64,000 nucleotides of DNA from Bordetella genomosp. 13 (GTDB lineage Bacteria > Pseudomonadota > Gammaproteobacteria > Burkholderiales > Burkholderiaceae_B), in the NCBI RefSeq assembly GCF_002119665.1, contig NZ_CP021111.1, positions 1,550,001 to 1,614,000 of the forward strand. Reading direction: 5' to 3'. Position 1 is the stretch's first letter, and every line of letters begins with the position of its first letter. Positions 1 through 15,610 of this stretch are shown here, in pieces. The notes under the pieces were generated by a model, which was not told the origin of the DNA, ran no database searches, and saw nothing but the letters and a program-made list of their open reading frames with translations. A program made the translations under genes and the position numbers.

Positions 1-1110
1 CGGCTCGCCGCGCCGCGGCGACACTTCGCCCTGGTAGACGAAGCCGCTGCCGAGGCTGCGCGCCAGCTTGCCGGCGGCATCGTCGGCATAGTCCTGGTAA
101 TACCCGTGGCGTTCGCCGGTCAGCATGTGGTGCAGCACGTGGTGCGCGTCGTCGTTCCACTGGGCGTCGTAGCCCGCATGCAGCAGGTCTGCGTCGTTGT
201 CCTCGTTCTCCACCACCAGGTGCACGTGGCGCGGCGGCGGCACCACGCGGCGGATATTGCGCGCCAGTTCGGGCAGCCAGCCCTCGTCCTCGATGGCGTG
301 CACGGCGTCCAGGCGCAGGCCGTCGAAGCGGAACTCCGTCAGCCAGTAGAGTGCGTTGTCCTGGAAGAAGCGCCGCACCTGCGGCCGGCGGAAATCGATG
401 GCCGAACCCCACGGGGTCTTCAGGTCGTCGCGGAAGAACTCCGGCGCATAAAGAGGCAGGTAGTTGCCGTCCGGGCCGAAGTGGTTGTAGACCACGTCCA
501 GCAGCACGCTCATGCGCAGGCCGTGGGCGGTGTCCACGAGGTACTTCAGGTCTTCCGGCGTGCCATAGGCGCGGTCGGGCGCGTACGGCAGCACGCCGTC
601 ATAGCCCCAGTTGCGCTCGCCGGGGAAGTCGGCGATGGGCATCAGCTCGATGGTCGTGAAGCCCAGTTCCGCCAGTTCGGGCAGGCGTTCGGCCAGCGCG
701 ACGAAGCCCCCCGCCAGGCCAACGTGGACTTCGTAGATGACGGACTCTTCCCAGGGCCGGCCCAGCCAGTCGGGGTGGCGCCAGGGGTATCCGCCGCCGG
801 GCAGGACGATGCTGTGGCCGTGCACGTCGTCGTCCTGCATGTGCGAGGCGGGGTCGGGAACGGCCAGGCCGTCGTTCAGGCGGTAGCGATAGCGCGCCGA
901 CGGGGCGCAGCGCACGGTGACCTGGGCGTAGCCGTCCGGGCCGGGCTTCATGGGAATGGGGTCCATGCCCTCGATCTCCAGCGCGAAGCCGGGCGGCGCC
1001 GAGGGCGCCCAGATGCGAAAGCGGGTCTGCCCGTCGGGCAGCACCCAGGCCCCGACGCGCTGGGCGCCTAGGCTGCCGGGCGTGGTCAATAGCGAGGCGG
1101 GTTCGCTCAT
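1..1110 (-). CDS. treZ: Malto-oligosyltrehalose trehalohydrolase (TreZ), C-terminus beyond left window edge
   Basis: GH13 enzyme that cuts trehalose off the maltooligosyltrehalose end made by TreY; cytoplasmic. The frame starts at the ATG at 1110, preceded by GGAGAG about 8 bases upstream, and stays open to base 1, giving 370 residues of a family usually near 600. An N-terminal carbohydrate-binding region is followed by the barrel. DGLRLDAVHAI is the GH13 region II with the nucleophile Asp, LVVENEDND holds the general-acid Glu, and the last residues read YQGEVSPRRGEP, matching the TreZ stretch after the second catalytic region. It is the last gene seen of the glg/tre operon, 61 bases after glgX. 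TreY and MalQ are probably further along, outside the window (inference from the usual gene company). Confidence 0.93.
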   Translation of the reverse strand, partial: MSEPASLLTTPGSLGAQRVGAWVLPDGQTRFRIWAPSAPPGFALEIEGMDPIPMKPGPDGYAQVTVRCAPSARYRYRLNDGLAVPDPASHMQDDDVHGHSIVLPGGGYPWRHPDWLGRPWEESVIYEVHVGLAGGFVALAERLPELAELGFTTIELMPIADFPGERNWGYDGVLPYAPDRAYGTPEDLKYLVDTAHGLRMSVLLDVVYNHFGPDGNYLPLYAPEFFRDDLKTPWGSAIDFRRPQVRRFFQDNALYWLTEFRFDGLRLDAVHAIEDEGWLPELARNIRRVVPPPRHVHLVVENEDNDADLLHAGYDAQWNDDAHHVLHHMLTGERHGYYQDYADDAAGKLARSLGSGFVYQGEVSPRRGEP

Positions 1111-1171
1111 TGGTATCTCTCCGTGCGGCGCGCCGCGGATCGCTTCCGCGGCGCCCGTAATGTCGTGTCGG

Positions 1172-3274
<2,103 letters not shown>

Positions 3275-3279
3275 TATTT

Positions 3280-5529
3280 TTATCCTTCGTGGCGCAACAG
3301 CAATGTGGACATCGGAGGAAGAGTGAGGGAAAGGGATTGCGCCTGTCCGTGCGCCGGCACGTCCTCGGTGCGCGCGCGGCCGGCGTTGCCCATGCCGCTG
3401 CCGCCGTAGGGTTCGGCGTCGCTGTTGAAGCGTTCGGCCCAGCTGCCCGCCAGCGGCACGCCGACGCGATAGCCGTGGCGCGCCACCGGCGTGAAGTTGC
3501 TGATGGCCAGCACGTGATTCCGGCCGTCGGTGCGCACGAACGCCAGCACGCTGTTGGCCGTGTCGTCGCCGACCATCCAGGCGAAGCCGGCGGGGTCGGC
3601 GTCGCGCTTGTGCAGTTCCGGCAGGTCACGGTAGAGCAGGTTCAGGTCGGCCACCGCGCGCTGCAGGCCGCGATGCTCGGGACGATCCAGCAGATGCCAC
3701 TGCACGAAGCCGTCGTGGTTCCATTCGGTCTCCTGGCCCAGTTCGCCGCCCATGAACAGCAGCTTCTTGCCCGGGTGCGCCCACATGAAGCCGTAGTAGG
3801 CGCGCAGATTGGCCAGCCGCATGGCGGCATCGCCCGGCATCTTGCCGATCAGCGACCCCTTGCCGTGCACGACCTCGTCGTGCGACAGCGGCAGGATGAA
3901 GCGCTCGGAGAACGCATAGATCATTCCGAACGTCATGTCGCTGTGGTGGTACTGGCGATGGATGGGATCGTGCGACATGTAGCGCAGCGTGTCGTGCATC
4001 CAGCCCATGTTCCACTTGTAGTCGAAGCCCAGGCCGCCCTCGGACACCGGCGCGGTGACGCCGGGCCAGGCCGTCGATTCCTCGGCGATCGTCATGGCGC
4101 CCGGACACTCGCGCGCCACGGCCAGGTTGAGGTCGCGCAGGAAGGCGACGGACTCCAGGTTCTCGCGGCCGCCGTACTGGTTGGGCACCCACTCGCCGGG
4201 CGCGCGGCTGTAGTCGCGATACAGCATGGATGCCACCGCGTCCACGCGCAGGCCGTCGATGTGATAGTGCCGCAGCCAGTGCAGCGCGCTGGCCACCAGG
4301 AATGCCCTGACCTCGTTGCGGCCCAGGTTGTAGACCATGGTGTGCCAGTCGGGGTGGTAGCCCTCGCGCGGATCGGCGTGCTCGTACAGCGCCGTGCCGT
4401 CGAACGACACCAGGCCGTGGGCGTCGTTGGGGAAGTGCGCCGGCACCCAGTCCAGGATCACGCCCACGCCGGCCTCGTGGCAGCGGTCCACGAACGTGGC
4501 GAACTCGGCCGGCGTGCCGAAGCGCGCCGACGGCGCGAACATGCCCAGGGGCTGATAGCCCCACGAGCCGCCGAAGGGATGCTCCATCACCGGCAGCAGT
4601 TCGATGTGGGTGAAGCCCATGGCGCGGGCATAGCCGGGAAGCTTGGCCGCCAACTTGCTCCACAGGCTGCCGGGGCTGGGCTCGTCGGCCCACGAACCCA
4701 CGTGCAGTTCGTACACCGACATGGGCGCGTCGGGCGCGTGGCGCGCGGCGCGCTCGCGCATCCATTGTTCGTCGGTCCAGCGCAGCGGCGCGGCGTCGGG
4801 CACGACCGAGGCCGTCGCGGGCGGCGCCTCGGTGGCGCGGGCCATGGGGTCGGCCTTCATCTGGTGGCTGCCGTCGGCGCCGATGATCGCGTACTTGTAG
4901 CGGCTGCCCGCCGGCACGTCCGGAATGAAGATTTCCCACACGCCGGCATGATGGCGCAGCCGCATGCCGTGCCGGCGCGCATCCCAGCCGTTGAAGTCGC
5001 CCACCACGGCGACGCGCCGCGCATTGGGCGCCCACACCGAGAAGCGCACGCCGTCCACCTCGTCCTGCCGCATCGGGTGAGCGCCCAGCGAATCGGCCAG
5101 GTGCAGCCAGGAGCCGCCGGCCAGCAGCTGCAGGTCGGCCTCGGGAATGGAAGGACCGAAGGCATAGGGGTCGGCGTGCACCTCCTCGTGCCCGCCGTGC
5201 GCCACGCGCAGCCGGTAGGCGCGCGGGTGGCCGGGCCGCAGCGCGTCGATGCGCGCGCCATACAGGCCTTCCGCCTGCTGCGCCAGCTCGACCTCCGAGC
5301 CGTCCTCCAGCAGTGCATGCACCGAAGTCGCCCCGGGCGCCAGCACCCGCAGAATGCCCTGGCCCTCGACGTGGTGCGGTCCCAGCACGGCAAAGGGATT
5401 GGCATGGGTCGCTGCCTGCAGCGCCTGCACCTCGGCGGGCGGCAAGGCCGGCGCAGTCCCGCGCGGGGGGCGTCCGCCAGGAGAGGCTCCGCCGTTGTCG
5501 GGCACGTCGACCGGCATACGGCTGATCAT
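3280..5529 (-). CDS. glgB: 1,4-alpha-glucan branching enzyme GlgB
   Basis: Introduces alpha-1,6 branches into the alpha-1,4-glucan made by GlgE or GlgA; 749 residues, cytoplasmic. An N1 domain (about 35-150) is followed by a CBM48 (about 155-250, [18 protein letters not shown]). The GH13 barrel has the nucleophile in [10 protein letters not shown] (D430), the acid in [11 protein letters not shown] (about E483) and the stabilising Asp in [13 protein letters not shown] beta-sandwich ends at LLLRHEG. The first 30 residues are rich in Gly and Pro and probably flexible. The ATG at 5529 has GGAG 8 bases upstream. Spacing is 46 bases after treS and 5 bases before glgX. Confidence 0.97.
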   Translation of the reverse strand: MISRMPVDVPDNGGASPGGRPPRGTAPALPPAEVQALQAATHANPFAVLGPHHVEGQGILRVLAPGATSVHALLEDGSEVELAQQAEGLYGARIDALRPGHPRAYRLRVAHGGHEEVHADPYAFGPSIPEADLQLLAGGSWLHLADSLGAHPMRQDEVDGVRFSVWAPNARRVAVVGDFNGWDARRHGMRLRHHAGVWEIFIPDVPAGSRYKYAIIGADGSHQMKADPMARATEAPPATASVVPDAAPLRWTDEQWMRERAARHAPDAPMSVYELHVGSWADEPSPGSLWSKLAAKLPGYARAMGFTHIELLPVMEHPFGGSWGYQPLGMFAPSARFGTPAEFATFVDRCHEAGVGVILDWVPAHFPNDAHGLVSFDGTALYEHADPREGYHPDWHTMVYNLGRNEVRAFLVASALHWLRHYHIDGLRVDAVASMLYRDYSRAPGEWVPNQYGGRENLESVAFLRDLNLAVARECPGAMTIAEESTAWPGVTAPVSEGGLGFDYKWNMGWMHDTLRYMSHDPIHRQYHHSDMTFGMIYAFSERFILPLSHDEVVHGKGSLIGKMPGDAAMRLANLRAYYGFMWAHPGKKLLFMGGELGQETEWNHDGFVQWHLLDRPEHRGLQRAVADLNLLYRDLPELHKRDADPAGFAWMVGDDTANSVLAFVRTDGRNHVLAISNFTPVARHGYRVGVPLAGSWAERFNSDAEPYGGSGMGNAGRARTEDVPAHGQAQSLSLTLPPMSTLLLRHEG

Positions 5530-5575
5530 GATTGGGCTCCGAAGGGAGGTGCGGCCTTCGGAAGGTCGTGCGATG

Positions 5576-8908
<3,333 letters not shown>

Positions 8909-8924
8909 CTGGCGGTCTCCGGGT

Positions 8925-11900
8925 TCAGTCGGGCGCCGTCAGGCGCCACACGCGATACGGCCTGCCCGGATGCAGCGCGAAGTCGGCGCGGCCGTCGTGC
9001 CAGGTGGCGCTGCCGCCATCCAGCAGGTCCTCTGCCTGGATCTCGCTGCGGCCGCTGCGCACAGGGTGGTCCGAGGGGACCTGCAGCCCGGTGTGCTGCA
9101 CGTTGTAGGGGTCCAGGTTGATGGCGGCCAGGATGGTGCTGCCGCCGTCGGCCGTGGACTTCATGAAGCTGATGATCTGCGGATTGCCGTTGGCCACCGT
9201 GCGGTAGCCTCGCTGCGACCACAGCGCGGGAGTCGTGTGGCGGATGGCGTTGAGCTGCGCGATCTCGGTCTTGATGTTGCCGGGCGCATCCCAGTCGCGC
9301 TGGCGCAGTTCGTATTTTTCAGAGTCCAGGTACTCTTCCTTGCCCGGCACCGGCTGCCATTCGCACAACTCGAAGCCGCTGTACAGGCCCCAGTTGCCGG
9401 CGCCCAGCGTGGCAAGCGCGGCGCGGGCCAGGAAGGCCGAGCGCGCGCCGCACTGCAGGTAATACGGGTTGATGTCCGGCGTGTTCACGAAGAAATTGGC
9501 GCGGAAGAAGTCCGCCACCGGTTCGCTGGCCAGTTCTTCCAGGTAGGCCGCGATCTCGTGCTTGTCGTTGCGCCAGGTGAAGTACGTGTACGACTGCGTG
9601 AAGCCGATCTTGGCAAGGCGGTACATCATCTTGGGCCGCGTGAACGCCTCGGACAGGAAGATCACGTCGGGGTGGCGCATGTGCACGTCCGCGATCATCC
9701 ACTCCCAGAACGGCAGCGGCTTGGTATGCGGATTGTCCACGCGGAAAATGCGCACGCCGTGGTCGGCCCAGAACAGCACCACGTCGCGCAGCGCGCGCCA
9801 CAGCGGCAGCACGCGGGCGCGCTTGCCCGTGTTGCGGTAGAAGCTGACGTTGACGATGTCCTGGTATTTCTTGGGCGGGTTCTCCGCATAGCGGATCGTG
9901 CCGTCGGGGCGCCGCGTGAACCATTCGGGACGCTGGGTCAGCCAGGGATGGTCCGGCGAGCACTGGATGGCGAAGTCCAGCGCGATCTCCAATCCGTGCG
10001 CGTGCGAAGCCTGCACCAGGCGCAGGAAGTCGTCCAGCGTGCCCAGCTCGGGATGGATGGCGTCGTGGCCGCCCTCGGGCGAGCCGATGGCGTAGGGGCT
10101 GCCCGGATCGTTCTCACCGGCCGAGAGGCTGTTGTTCGGGCCCTTGCGATGCGCCTTGCCGATGGGATGGATGGGCGGGAAATACAGGACGTCGAAGCCC
10201 ATGGCGCGGATGTCGGGCAGGCGCGCATGAACGTCGTCGAAGGTGCCGTGGCGGCCGGGAACCGGCGACATCGAGCGGGGGAACAGTTCGTACCAGCTCG
10301 AGAACGCCGCGGCGCGCCGGTCCACCCACAGCGGGTAGGGCGTGGGGCTTTCGTACAGGAATGAACGCGGCGCCACGGCCTCCATCGCCGCGGCCACCTC
10401 GCGGTCCAGCATCACGGCCACCATGGTGTCCTGCGTCTCGTTCGAGATCTCGACGATGGCCTCGCCGTCGTCCTGCGTCGCGCTGGCGGCCCGGGCGACC
10501 TCGGCCACCATGGCCAGCGCGGCCTCGATGCGCTCGCGCGCCTCGGGATGGTCCTGGCGGCTGGCCGCCAGGGACTCGCGCAGCCGGATCGTGCCTTCGC
10601 GCAGCTCCAGCTCCAGCCGCAGCCCGGCCGCGTGCTTCTTGCGCAGCTCAGTGCGATAGGTCTCCCAGTCGTCCAGCCACGCGACGATGCGGAATTCGTG
10701 CGGGCCGGTGCGCCGCGGCCGCATCTCCGCCTGCCAGCGATCGTTGTCCAGGAGGCGCATCGGTTCGGTTTCCCAATGCTGCTCGTCGCAGGCCCGCCAT
10801 TGCAGTTCGGCGGCCAGTTCATCGTGGCCGTCCATGAAGATGTCGGCCTGCACGCGCACGGCTTCGCCGACCACGCACTTGGGCATGTGGCGGCCGTTCT
10901 CGAGTACCGGGCTGACCGCTTCCACTGCGATGCGCGGCGTCTGGCGCGGGTCGGGACGGGTGGCGGCGGCGCGCGTCGGGGCGGCCGGGTCGGTGCGCTC
11001 GTCGGTGCTGTCCAGGCGGTGGCCCCCGGGCGGCAGCAGGGCGTTGTCGGGTTCCTGCAGCGAGCGCAGCAGCGCGGGCGGCAGCAGGTGGGCCACGCCG
11101 CTCCAGCCAGTGCGCGCGGGGTGCGCGTCGTCGGGATTCAGCAGCAAGGCGTGCGCGGCGCTGCCGGGCGAGGCCGTGGTGCGCACGCCGTCGCGCACGA
11201 GCAGGGTGCAGTACCCGCGGTCGCCCACGGCCAGGCGCGGCGCCCCGCGCAGAGGCGTCTCGGCGCGCCAGCGCACCGCGCGCGTGGCGGCGTCCCACTG
11301 CGTGTCATCGCGCGGCATGACCATGATGCCGTCGCCCGTCATGGCCGCGGCCCACAATGCGCGTTCGAAGCGTTCGGGCCTGCCCGGCTCGGAGGGAGGT
11401 TCGGGCATGGCGATTACCGGCGCGACGGCGCGCAGCCGCAGGTCTTCCTGCATCAGCCAGGGCGCGCGCAGGTCCCACCATGGCAGCGAGGAATACACGG
11501 CGTCGAAGGCGGCCTCGCGCAGGTCCTGGAGTTCCCACGGACCTCGTCCCGGCGTCCACGCGAAGAAGCGCACATCCGGATACTCGCCGCGCAGCGGCTC
11601 GAACAGCCGTTGCCAGCCCGCGCCGCCCAGGCGCTGCGGCTCGAGGCAGCGGAACGCCTTCACGCCGTTGCGGATCCATCCCGCCAGGCGCCGCTGCCAA
11701 TGTTCGATGAACGCCGCGGGCGGCGGCCCGTCGCGCAGGCGCACCACGTCCCAGTCGGACGGCGGCTGCCGCGGGTCGCGTTCCCTGTCGCCCGGCGTGG
11801 TGAGGAACCAGGACGGGTCCAGCGTGCCGGGCGCGGCGTTGGCGGCCACGCGGTCGACCAGCAGGTCCAGCGCCAGGTCCAGCCCATGACGGCCCGCCGT

Positions 11901-12188
11901 GTCCGCCAGGATGCGCACCGCTTCGTCCATGGACAGCCCGTCCCGCAATGCGGGGTCGCACTGGTCGGCGTCCTGTGGCGCGAACGACCGCGCGCCTTCG
12001 GGCAGGCGCCACAGCGGCGCGCACATCAGGGTGTCGAAGCCGGCGTCGCGCGCGCGCTGGCACAGGGCGTCCCAGGCGGCTTCGTCGGCCAGCGGGCCGA
12101 CGTCTGTCGGGTGCACATAGCAGATACGCCACGCACCGGGCGCGGCGTACGAGGGGCGGGCGGTACCGGGCCGGTCCACGGCGATCAT
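8925..12188 (-). CDS. glgE: Alpha-1,4-glucan:maltose-1-phosphate maltosyltransferase GlgE with long N-terminal extension
   Basis: Transfers maltosyl units from maltose-1-phosphate to the non-reducing end of alpha-1,4-glucan. The GlgE module starts near residue 418. Its nucleophile lies in IFRVDNPHTKPLPFWEW (D818), the acid Glu in FLSEAFTRPK, and the third Asp in NTPDINPYYLQ. Actinobacterial GlgE is about 675-700 residues; this one is 1087. The additional first 410 residues resemble a GH13 barrel (phrases such as HGLDLALDLLVDRVA and a FRCLEPQRLGG stretch) but do not show a full catalytic set, so they look like a degenerate amylase domain. Burkholderiales GlgE proteins commonly have this layout. 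The ATG at 12188 has GGAGG 7 bases upstream; glgA ends 13 bases before. Confidence 0.95.
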   Translation of the reverse strand: MIAVDRPGTARPSYAAPGAWRICYVHPTDVGPLADEAAWDALCQRARDAGFDTLMCAPLWRLPEGARSFAPQDADQCDPALRDGLSMDEAVRILADTAGRHGLDLALDLLVDRVAANAAPGTLDPSWFLTTPGDRERDPRQPPSDWDVVRLRDGPPPAAFIEHWQRRLAGWIRNGVKAFRCLEPQRLGGAGWQRLFEPLRGEYPDVRFFAWTPGRGPWELQDLREAAFDAVYSSLPWWDLRAPWLMQEDLRLRAVAPVIAMPEPPSEPGRPERFERALWAAAMTGDGIMVMPRDDTQWDAATRAVRWRAETPLRGAPRLAVGDRGYCTLLVRDGVRTTASPGSAAHALLLNPDDAHPARTGWSGVAHLLPPALLRSLQEPDNALLPPGGHRLDSTDERTDPAAPTRAAATRPDPRQTPRIAVEAVSPVLENGRHMPKCVVGEAVRVQADIFMDGHDELAAELQWRACDEQHWETEPMRLLDNDRWQAEMRPRRTGPHEFRIVAWLDDWETYRTELRKKHAAGLRLELELREGTIRLRESLAASRQDHPEARERIEAALAMVAEVARAASATQDDGEAIVEISNETQDTMVAVMLDREVAAAMEAVAPRSFLYESPTPYPLWVDRRAAAFSSWYELFPRSMSPVPGRHGTFDDVHARLPDIRAMGFDVLYFPPIHPIGKAHRKGPNNSLSAGENDPGSPYAIGSPEGGHDAIHPELGTLDDFLRLVQASHAHGLEIALDFAIQCSPDHPWLTQRPEWFTRRPDGTIRYAENPPKKYQDIVNVSFYRNTGKRARVLPLWRALRDVVLFWADHGVRIFRVDNPHTKPLPFWEWMIADVHMRHPDVIFLSEAFTRPKMMYRLAKIGFTQSYTYFTWRNDKHEIAAYLEELASEPVADFFRANFFVNTPDINPYYLQCGARSAFLARAALATLGAGNWGLYSGFELCEWQPVPGKEEYLDSEKYELRQRDWDAPGNIKTEIAQLNAIRHTTPALWSQRGYRTVANGNPQIISFMKSTADGGSTILAAINLDPYNVQHTGLQVPSDHPVRSGRSEIQAEDLLDGGSATWHDGRADFALHPGRPYRVWRLTAPD

Positions 12189-12201
12189 CGCGCTGCCTCC
12201 G

Positions 12202-13758
12202 TCACGCAGCCGCTTGCAGCGGGGCAGGGCGCAGCTCGGTGGCCGGTTGCGGCATCGGCATGGCCGGAGCGTGGCGCAGGCGCGCGGCCGGCACGCGGGT
12301 GGCGGTCGGCCACGCCGCCAGTCGGGCGTACAGATCGGCGTACTGCTGGACCGGCTTGCGCCAGCCGAAGTCGGCCGTCATGCCGTTGTACTGCATGCTG
12401 CGCCACAGTTCCGGCCTGGCGTAGAGGCCCAGCGCGCGCGTGATGGCCTCGGACATCGCCTGGGGCGAGTCGCCATCGAACAGGATGCCGTTGGCGCGGC
12501 GTTCGCCGTCCGCCGGATCGTGGATCGTGTCCGCCATGCCCCCGACCCGCGATCCGATCGGCACCGTGCCATAGCGCATCGCATAGAGGGGGGTCAGGCC
12601 GAACGGTTCGAAACGGCTGCCGTGCAGCAGGATGTCGGCGCCGGCATGCAGCCGGTGCGCGGTGTGTTCGTCATAGCCGATGCGCACGGCGCAGCGGGTC
12701 GGATACTGCGCCTGCAGCGCCAGCAGTTCGCGCTCGAGGCGCGGATCGCCCTGGCCCAGGATCACGACCTGCAGATCGGGGTTGGCCTTCAACACCTGCG
12801 GCAGCGACCTGGCGGCCACGTCGGCCATCTTCTGGTCCGTCAGGCGGCTGCCCATGGCCAGCAGCGGGCCTTCGGTGTCGTCCGGCAGGTTGAAGGCCAG
12901 TCGCAGCGCGGTCTTGCAGCGGCGTTTGTTGCGCAGGTTGTCGGCGCTGTAGCGGCAGCGGCCCAGCGCGGGGTCTTCAGCGGGGTTCCACAGCATGTCG
13001 TCGATGCCGTTGGGCACGGCCAGCAGGTCGGCGCTGCGCGCACGCAGCAGCTCGTCCAGGCCGCAGCCGAATTCCGGCGTGAGGATCTCGCGGGCATACG
13101 TGTGGCTGACCGTGGTGACGCGGTCGGCGTAACGGATGCCCGCCTTGAGGAAGCTCATCTTGCCCCAGAACTCCAGGCCGTCGGCGCCGCAGTAGTCGGG
13201 CGGCACGCCTAGGTCGTGCGCGTGATCCAGCGGGAACAGCCCCTGGAAGGCCATGTTGTGGATCGTGAAGACCGTCTTGACGTAGCGCAGCCCCACTGCG
13301 CGCACCAGCAGCGGCGCCAGTCCCGCGTGCCAGTCGTGGGCGTGCACCACGTCCGGCCGGCGGCGGCCCGGCAGCCCCAGGCACAGGCGCACGGCCGCAT
13401 GCGCCAGGGCGGCGTAGCGCAGCGCATTGTCGGGATGGTCGCGGCCCTGGTCGTCCGCGTACAGGCCGGGGCGGTCATACAGCATATCGTTGCGCAGCGC
13501 ATGCACGGCCATCCCGGTGCTGCGGCAGTAGCCGCGGTACAGAGTGGCTTCGCCGCCCGGCAGGCCGGAGAGGCGTTCGGGCGGGTGCGTTTCCCGAAGA
13601 TTGTCCAGCACGCCACGGTAGGCAGGCAGCAGCAACTCCACTGCCGTTCCTGCATCGCGCAAAGCGCAAGTCATACCGGTGACCGCATCCCCCAGGCCGC
13701 CAGACTTGGCGAGGGGATAGGCCTCCGAAGCCACCATCAGCGTGTTCAGCGTCACCAT
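12202..13758 (-). CDS. glgA: Glycogen synthase GlgA (GT5)
   Basis: GT5 glucosyltransferase of 518 residues and first gene of the operon. The N-terminal KSGGLGD at residue 18 is the nucleotide-sugar binding motif. The middle holds VVHAHDWHAGLAP and FTIHNMAFQG, and the C-terminal Rossmann half holds SRFEPFGLTPLYAMRYG, the donor-binding E-x7-E region. In glgE operons such enzymes may use ADP-glucose to make glucan primers or, as with mycobacterial GlgM, maltose-1-phosphate; the sequence alone does not decide. I prefer the ATG at 13758 because AAGGA sits 8 bases upstream, while the ATG at 13767 overlaps that site. The tail after about residue 485 is Pro/Ala-rich. Confidence 0.94.
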   Translation of the reverse strand: MVTLNTLMVASEAYPLAKSGGLGDAVTGMTCALRDAGTAVELLLPAYRGVLDNLRETHPPERLSGLPGGEATLYRGYCRSTGMAVHALRNDMLYDRPGLYADDQGRDHPDNALRYAALAHAAVRLCLGLPGRRRPDVVHAHDWHAGLAPLLVRAVGLRYVKTVFTIHNMAFQGLFPLDHAHDLGVPPDYCGADGLEFWGKMSFLKAGIRYADRVTTVSHTYAREILTPEFGCGLDELLRARSADLLAVPNGIDDMLWNPAEDPALGRCRYSADNLRNKRRCKTALRLAFNLPDDTEGPLLAMGSRLTDQKMADVAARSLPQVLKANPDLQVVILGQGDPRLERELLALQAQYPTRCAVRIGYDEHTAHRLHAGADILLHGSRFEPFGLTPLYAMRYGTVPIGSRVGGMADTIHDPADGERRANGILFDGDSPQAMSEAITRALGLYARPELWRSMQYNGMTADFGWRKPVQQYADLYARLAAWPTATRVPAARLRHAPAMPMPQPATELRPAPLQAAA

Positions 13759-14435
13759 GCGTGTCATCCTTGAGAGGGAGCCTCGAGAAAAAGGGCCGAG
13801 GCATAAAGAAGCCGGAGCCCACCCAGAGCAAGCAGCGTGCCTGAGGGCGGTGATGGAGCGAACCCCGGTCGGGCTGCGCCCGTACCGCCTTTGCGGGAGA
13901 CACGTTTATATCGACTTTGCCCGGATACAAGAATGCGCATTTCGTTTTAGATCGACGACTGGGCAACCTTTGTATTCGCTGTATATGCGTCCAGCTATCG
14001 TGATGCACTGCGACAACGGCATATTCGGCCGCCGACATTTGGCTGAATTCGCCGGAAAACACGAGTTTCGCGGTGCCGCGGCGGCCGCTCTCCGGCCGGA
14101 CGCCGCGACGCGTATCGCATGAGGCAGGCCCACAGCCGGCAGACGCGGCACGGCTGCCTCGTTGCGAACCGGAAACCGCCGCATGCGTCGTTGTTGCAGG
14201 CGCTTGTAATTTTGGAATGCCGCGCGCGCGCACTTGGGTAACCGAAAGCAAGGCGCTACGGCCACGCGGGGCGGACGGGAGACGATCCGTCACGCAAGTG
14301 TGTCGGTTGTTGCCGGGAATGCCGCAAAGCCATGACTTTGCGTTTCTGGAACGGCCGGACGGCACGCGCGGGCATGGGGGTTGCGTACGCGCAGGCCGGC
14401 CGGCGTCCGCCGGCATCCCGCAACGGAGTATGTAC
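13759..14435. other. Divergent intergenic region between glgA and the HbpS/GlcG-like gene
   Basis: About 680 bases without a convincing gene. Near glgA there is a short hairpin (GCCTCG at 13780-13785 with CGAGGC at 13797-13802), which would lie in the glgA leader. A lower-GC patch at about 13905-14045 is the most promoter-like part and probably carries the glg/tre operon promoter, but no consensus -35/-10 pair stands out. Frames crossing the rest have atypical composition and no family resemblance. The length and AT content suggest regulated expression of the glg/tre operon, possibly by a stress sigma factor (inference). Confidence 0.5.
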
Positions 14436-14963
14436 ATGTCCACCACGCCAGAGAGCCTCCCGTCTTCCGTCCGCGACGAGACCGTGCTGGGGGGTTCGGA
14501 AGAGACCACCGCCTACCATCGCGGCGCGGCCGCGCGCGCGGTCGAAATCGTGATGCCCATGCTGAGATCGGCGGTCGAGGATGACCGTATCGGCGAGAGC
14601 CACTGCCTGCACGTCGTCGTCATGCATCCGCTGAAGACGCCGGCGAACTCGACCTTCGAAGAGTCGGTGCTATATGAACAGAGCGTGGGGGACCGAGCGA
14701 AGTGGGACGCGGACTACGCGGCCTTCGCGCGCGGCAAGGCGGCGTTGAGCTGGCGCACCGGCCAGAACAGCCACGCCGTATGCACGACCGTCGCGCACCT
14801 GCTGCGGCCGGAAGACACCGCCCTGTGGGGCAGCGTCTGGCATGAAGGCATCATCGTGGGCGTCAGCGGCGCCCAGCCCTGGTACGACGAGGCGTTCGCC
14901 GGCGCCGTCGCCCATGCATTCAAGGCCGTGCTGAAGGACTACCGGCTGCGGCCCGCCGCCTGA
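14436..14963 (+). CDS. HbpS/GlcG-like (heme-degrading domain family) protein
   Basis: 175-residue soluble protein with no signal peptide. The C-terminal two thirds follow the GlcG/HbpS pattern: an ARGKAALSW helix, then LWGSVWHEGIIVGVSGAQPWYDEAFAGAVAHAF, where VGVSGA...DE is the family signature. Members bind heme or small ligands, or act as accessory proteins of oxidases; the exact role here is unknown. The frame extends upstream to 14073, but GGAG at 14425-14428 places the start at the ATG at 14436, giving 7 bases of spacing. It stands alone, divergent from glgA and convergent with the membrane protein that follows. Assignment to the superfamily is moderately sure; the function is not. Confidence 0.65.
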   Translation: MSTTPESLPSSVRDETVLGGSEETTAYHRGAAARAVEIVMPMLRSAVEDDRIGESHCLHVVVMHPLKTPANSTFEESVLYEQSVGDRAKWDADYAAFARGKAALSWRTGQNSHAVCTTVAHLLRPEDTALWGSVWHEGIIVGVSGAQPWYDEAFAGAVAHAFKAVLKDYRLRPAA

Positions 14964-14992
14964 GGCGGCGCGGCCGCGGGCGCCGTTCGAGT

Positions 14993-15610
14993 TCAATCCA
15001 CCTTGCCCGCGAGGTCCGCTCGTCCCGAGGCGGCGGACCCCAGTTCCTCGCCCGGGCCGCCCTCCGCATCGCGGCTGGCTCTCACGCCGCGCCAGAGTTC
15101 TTCCAGAAAGGGCAGCGCCTCCAGCAGCACGGCGGCGGCCAGCAGGGCGGCTACGTATCCCGCGGGCAGCGGCGTCTGCTTCCAGCGCACGGTCCAGTCG
15201 GCGGGCGTGGCGGACAGCCCGAACAGCGAGAGGAAGGCGTCCCAGTGCAGTATCGCCACCAGGATGCCGGCGGCCAGCGGCAGCAGCTCGAGAAAGCTGT
15301 GCACGTGCTGTTCGAAGGGGCTGATGTAGCGCCGCGTGTGCGCGTACGACACGTCCCACAGCGCCGTGGCCTCGTGCAGCACGAAGGCAGCCAGCATCAC
15401 CGCGAACACGAGCGCGTTGATTTCCAGGAACAGGCACGCCAGCAGCGCCACGGCGATCTCGCCGAACATCAGCAGGTGCAGCATCGACTCCTTGGGCCCG
15501 GCGGTGCGCGCGATGTCGGTGGCGCGGTGGCAGGCCCAGTCTGCTATCCCGGCCAGCAGCCATAGCGGCATGATGAAGTAGAGCAGTATCCCGACGGCCG
15601 GGTCTTCCAT
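14993..15610 (-). CDS. Conserved small integral membrane protein, function unknown
   Basis: 205 residues with about five hydrophobic segments. They include GILLYFIMPLWLLAGIADWA at the start, MFGEIAVALLACLFLEI, FAVMLAAFVLHEATALW, LLPLAAGILVAILHW and YVAALLAAAVLLEALPFL. His and Asp residues lie at membrane edges (ADWACHRATD, LHEATALWDV, EQHVHSFLE), an arrangement that could bind metal, though this is only suggestive. The C-terminal 35 residues are charged and probably cytoplasmic. The start at 15610 is preceded by AAGGAGA, about 7 bases away; the upstream part of the frame is non-coding. It is divergent from the ABC fusion gene, separated by about 110 bases. I do not recognise the family. Confidence 0.75.
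   Translation of the reverse strand: MEDPAVGILLYFIMPLWLLAGIADWACHRATDIARTAGPKESMLHLLMFGEIAVALLACLFLEINALVFAVMLAAFVLHEATALWDVSYAHTRRYISPFEQHVHSFLELLPLAAGILVAILHWDAFLSLFGLSATPADWTVRWKQTPLPAGYVAALLAAAVLLEALPFLEELWRGVRASRDAEGGPGEELGSAASGRADLAGKVD

Noticed and set aside
14073..14435. N-terminal extension of the HbpS/GlcG-like frame
   Set aside because: GGAG at 14425-14428 marks a start at 14436. The upstream residues are Arg-rich and unlike the family.
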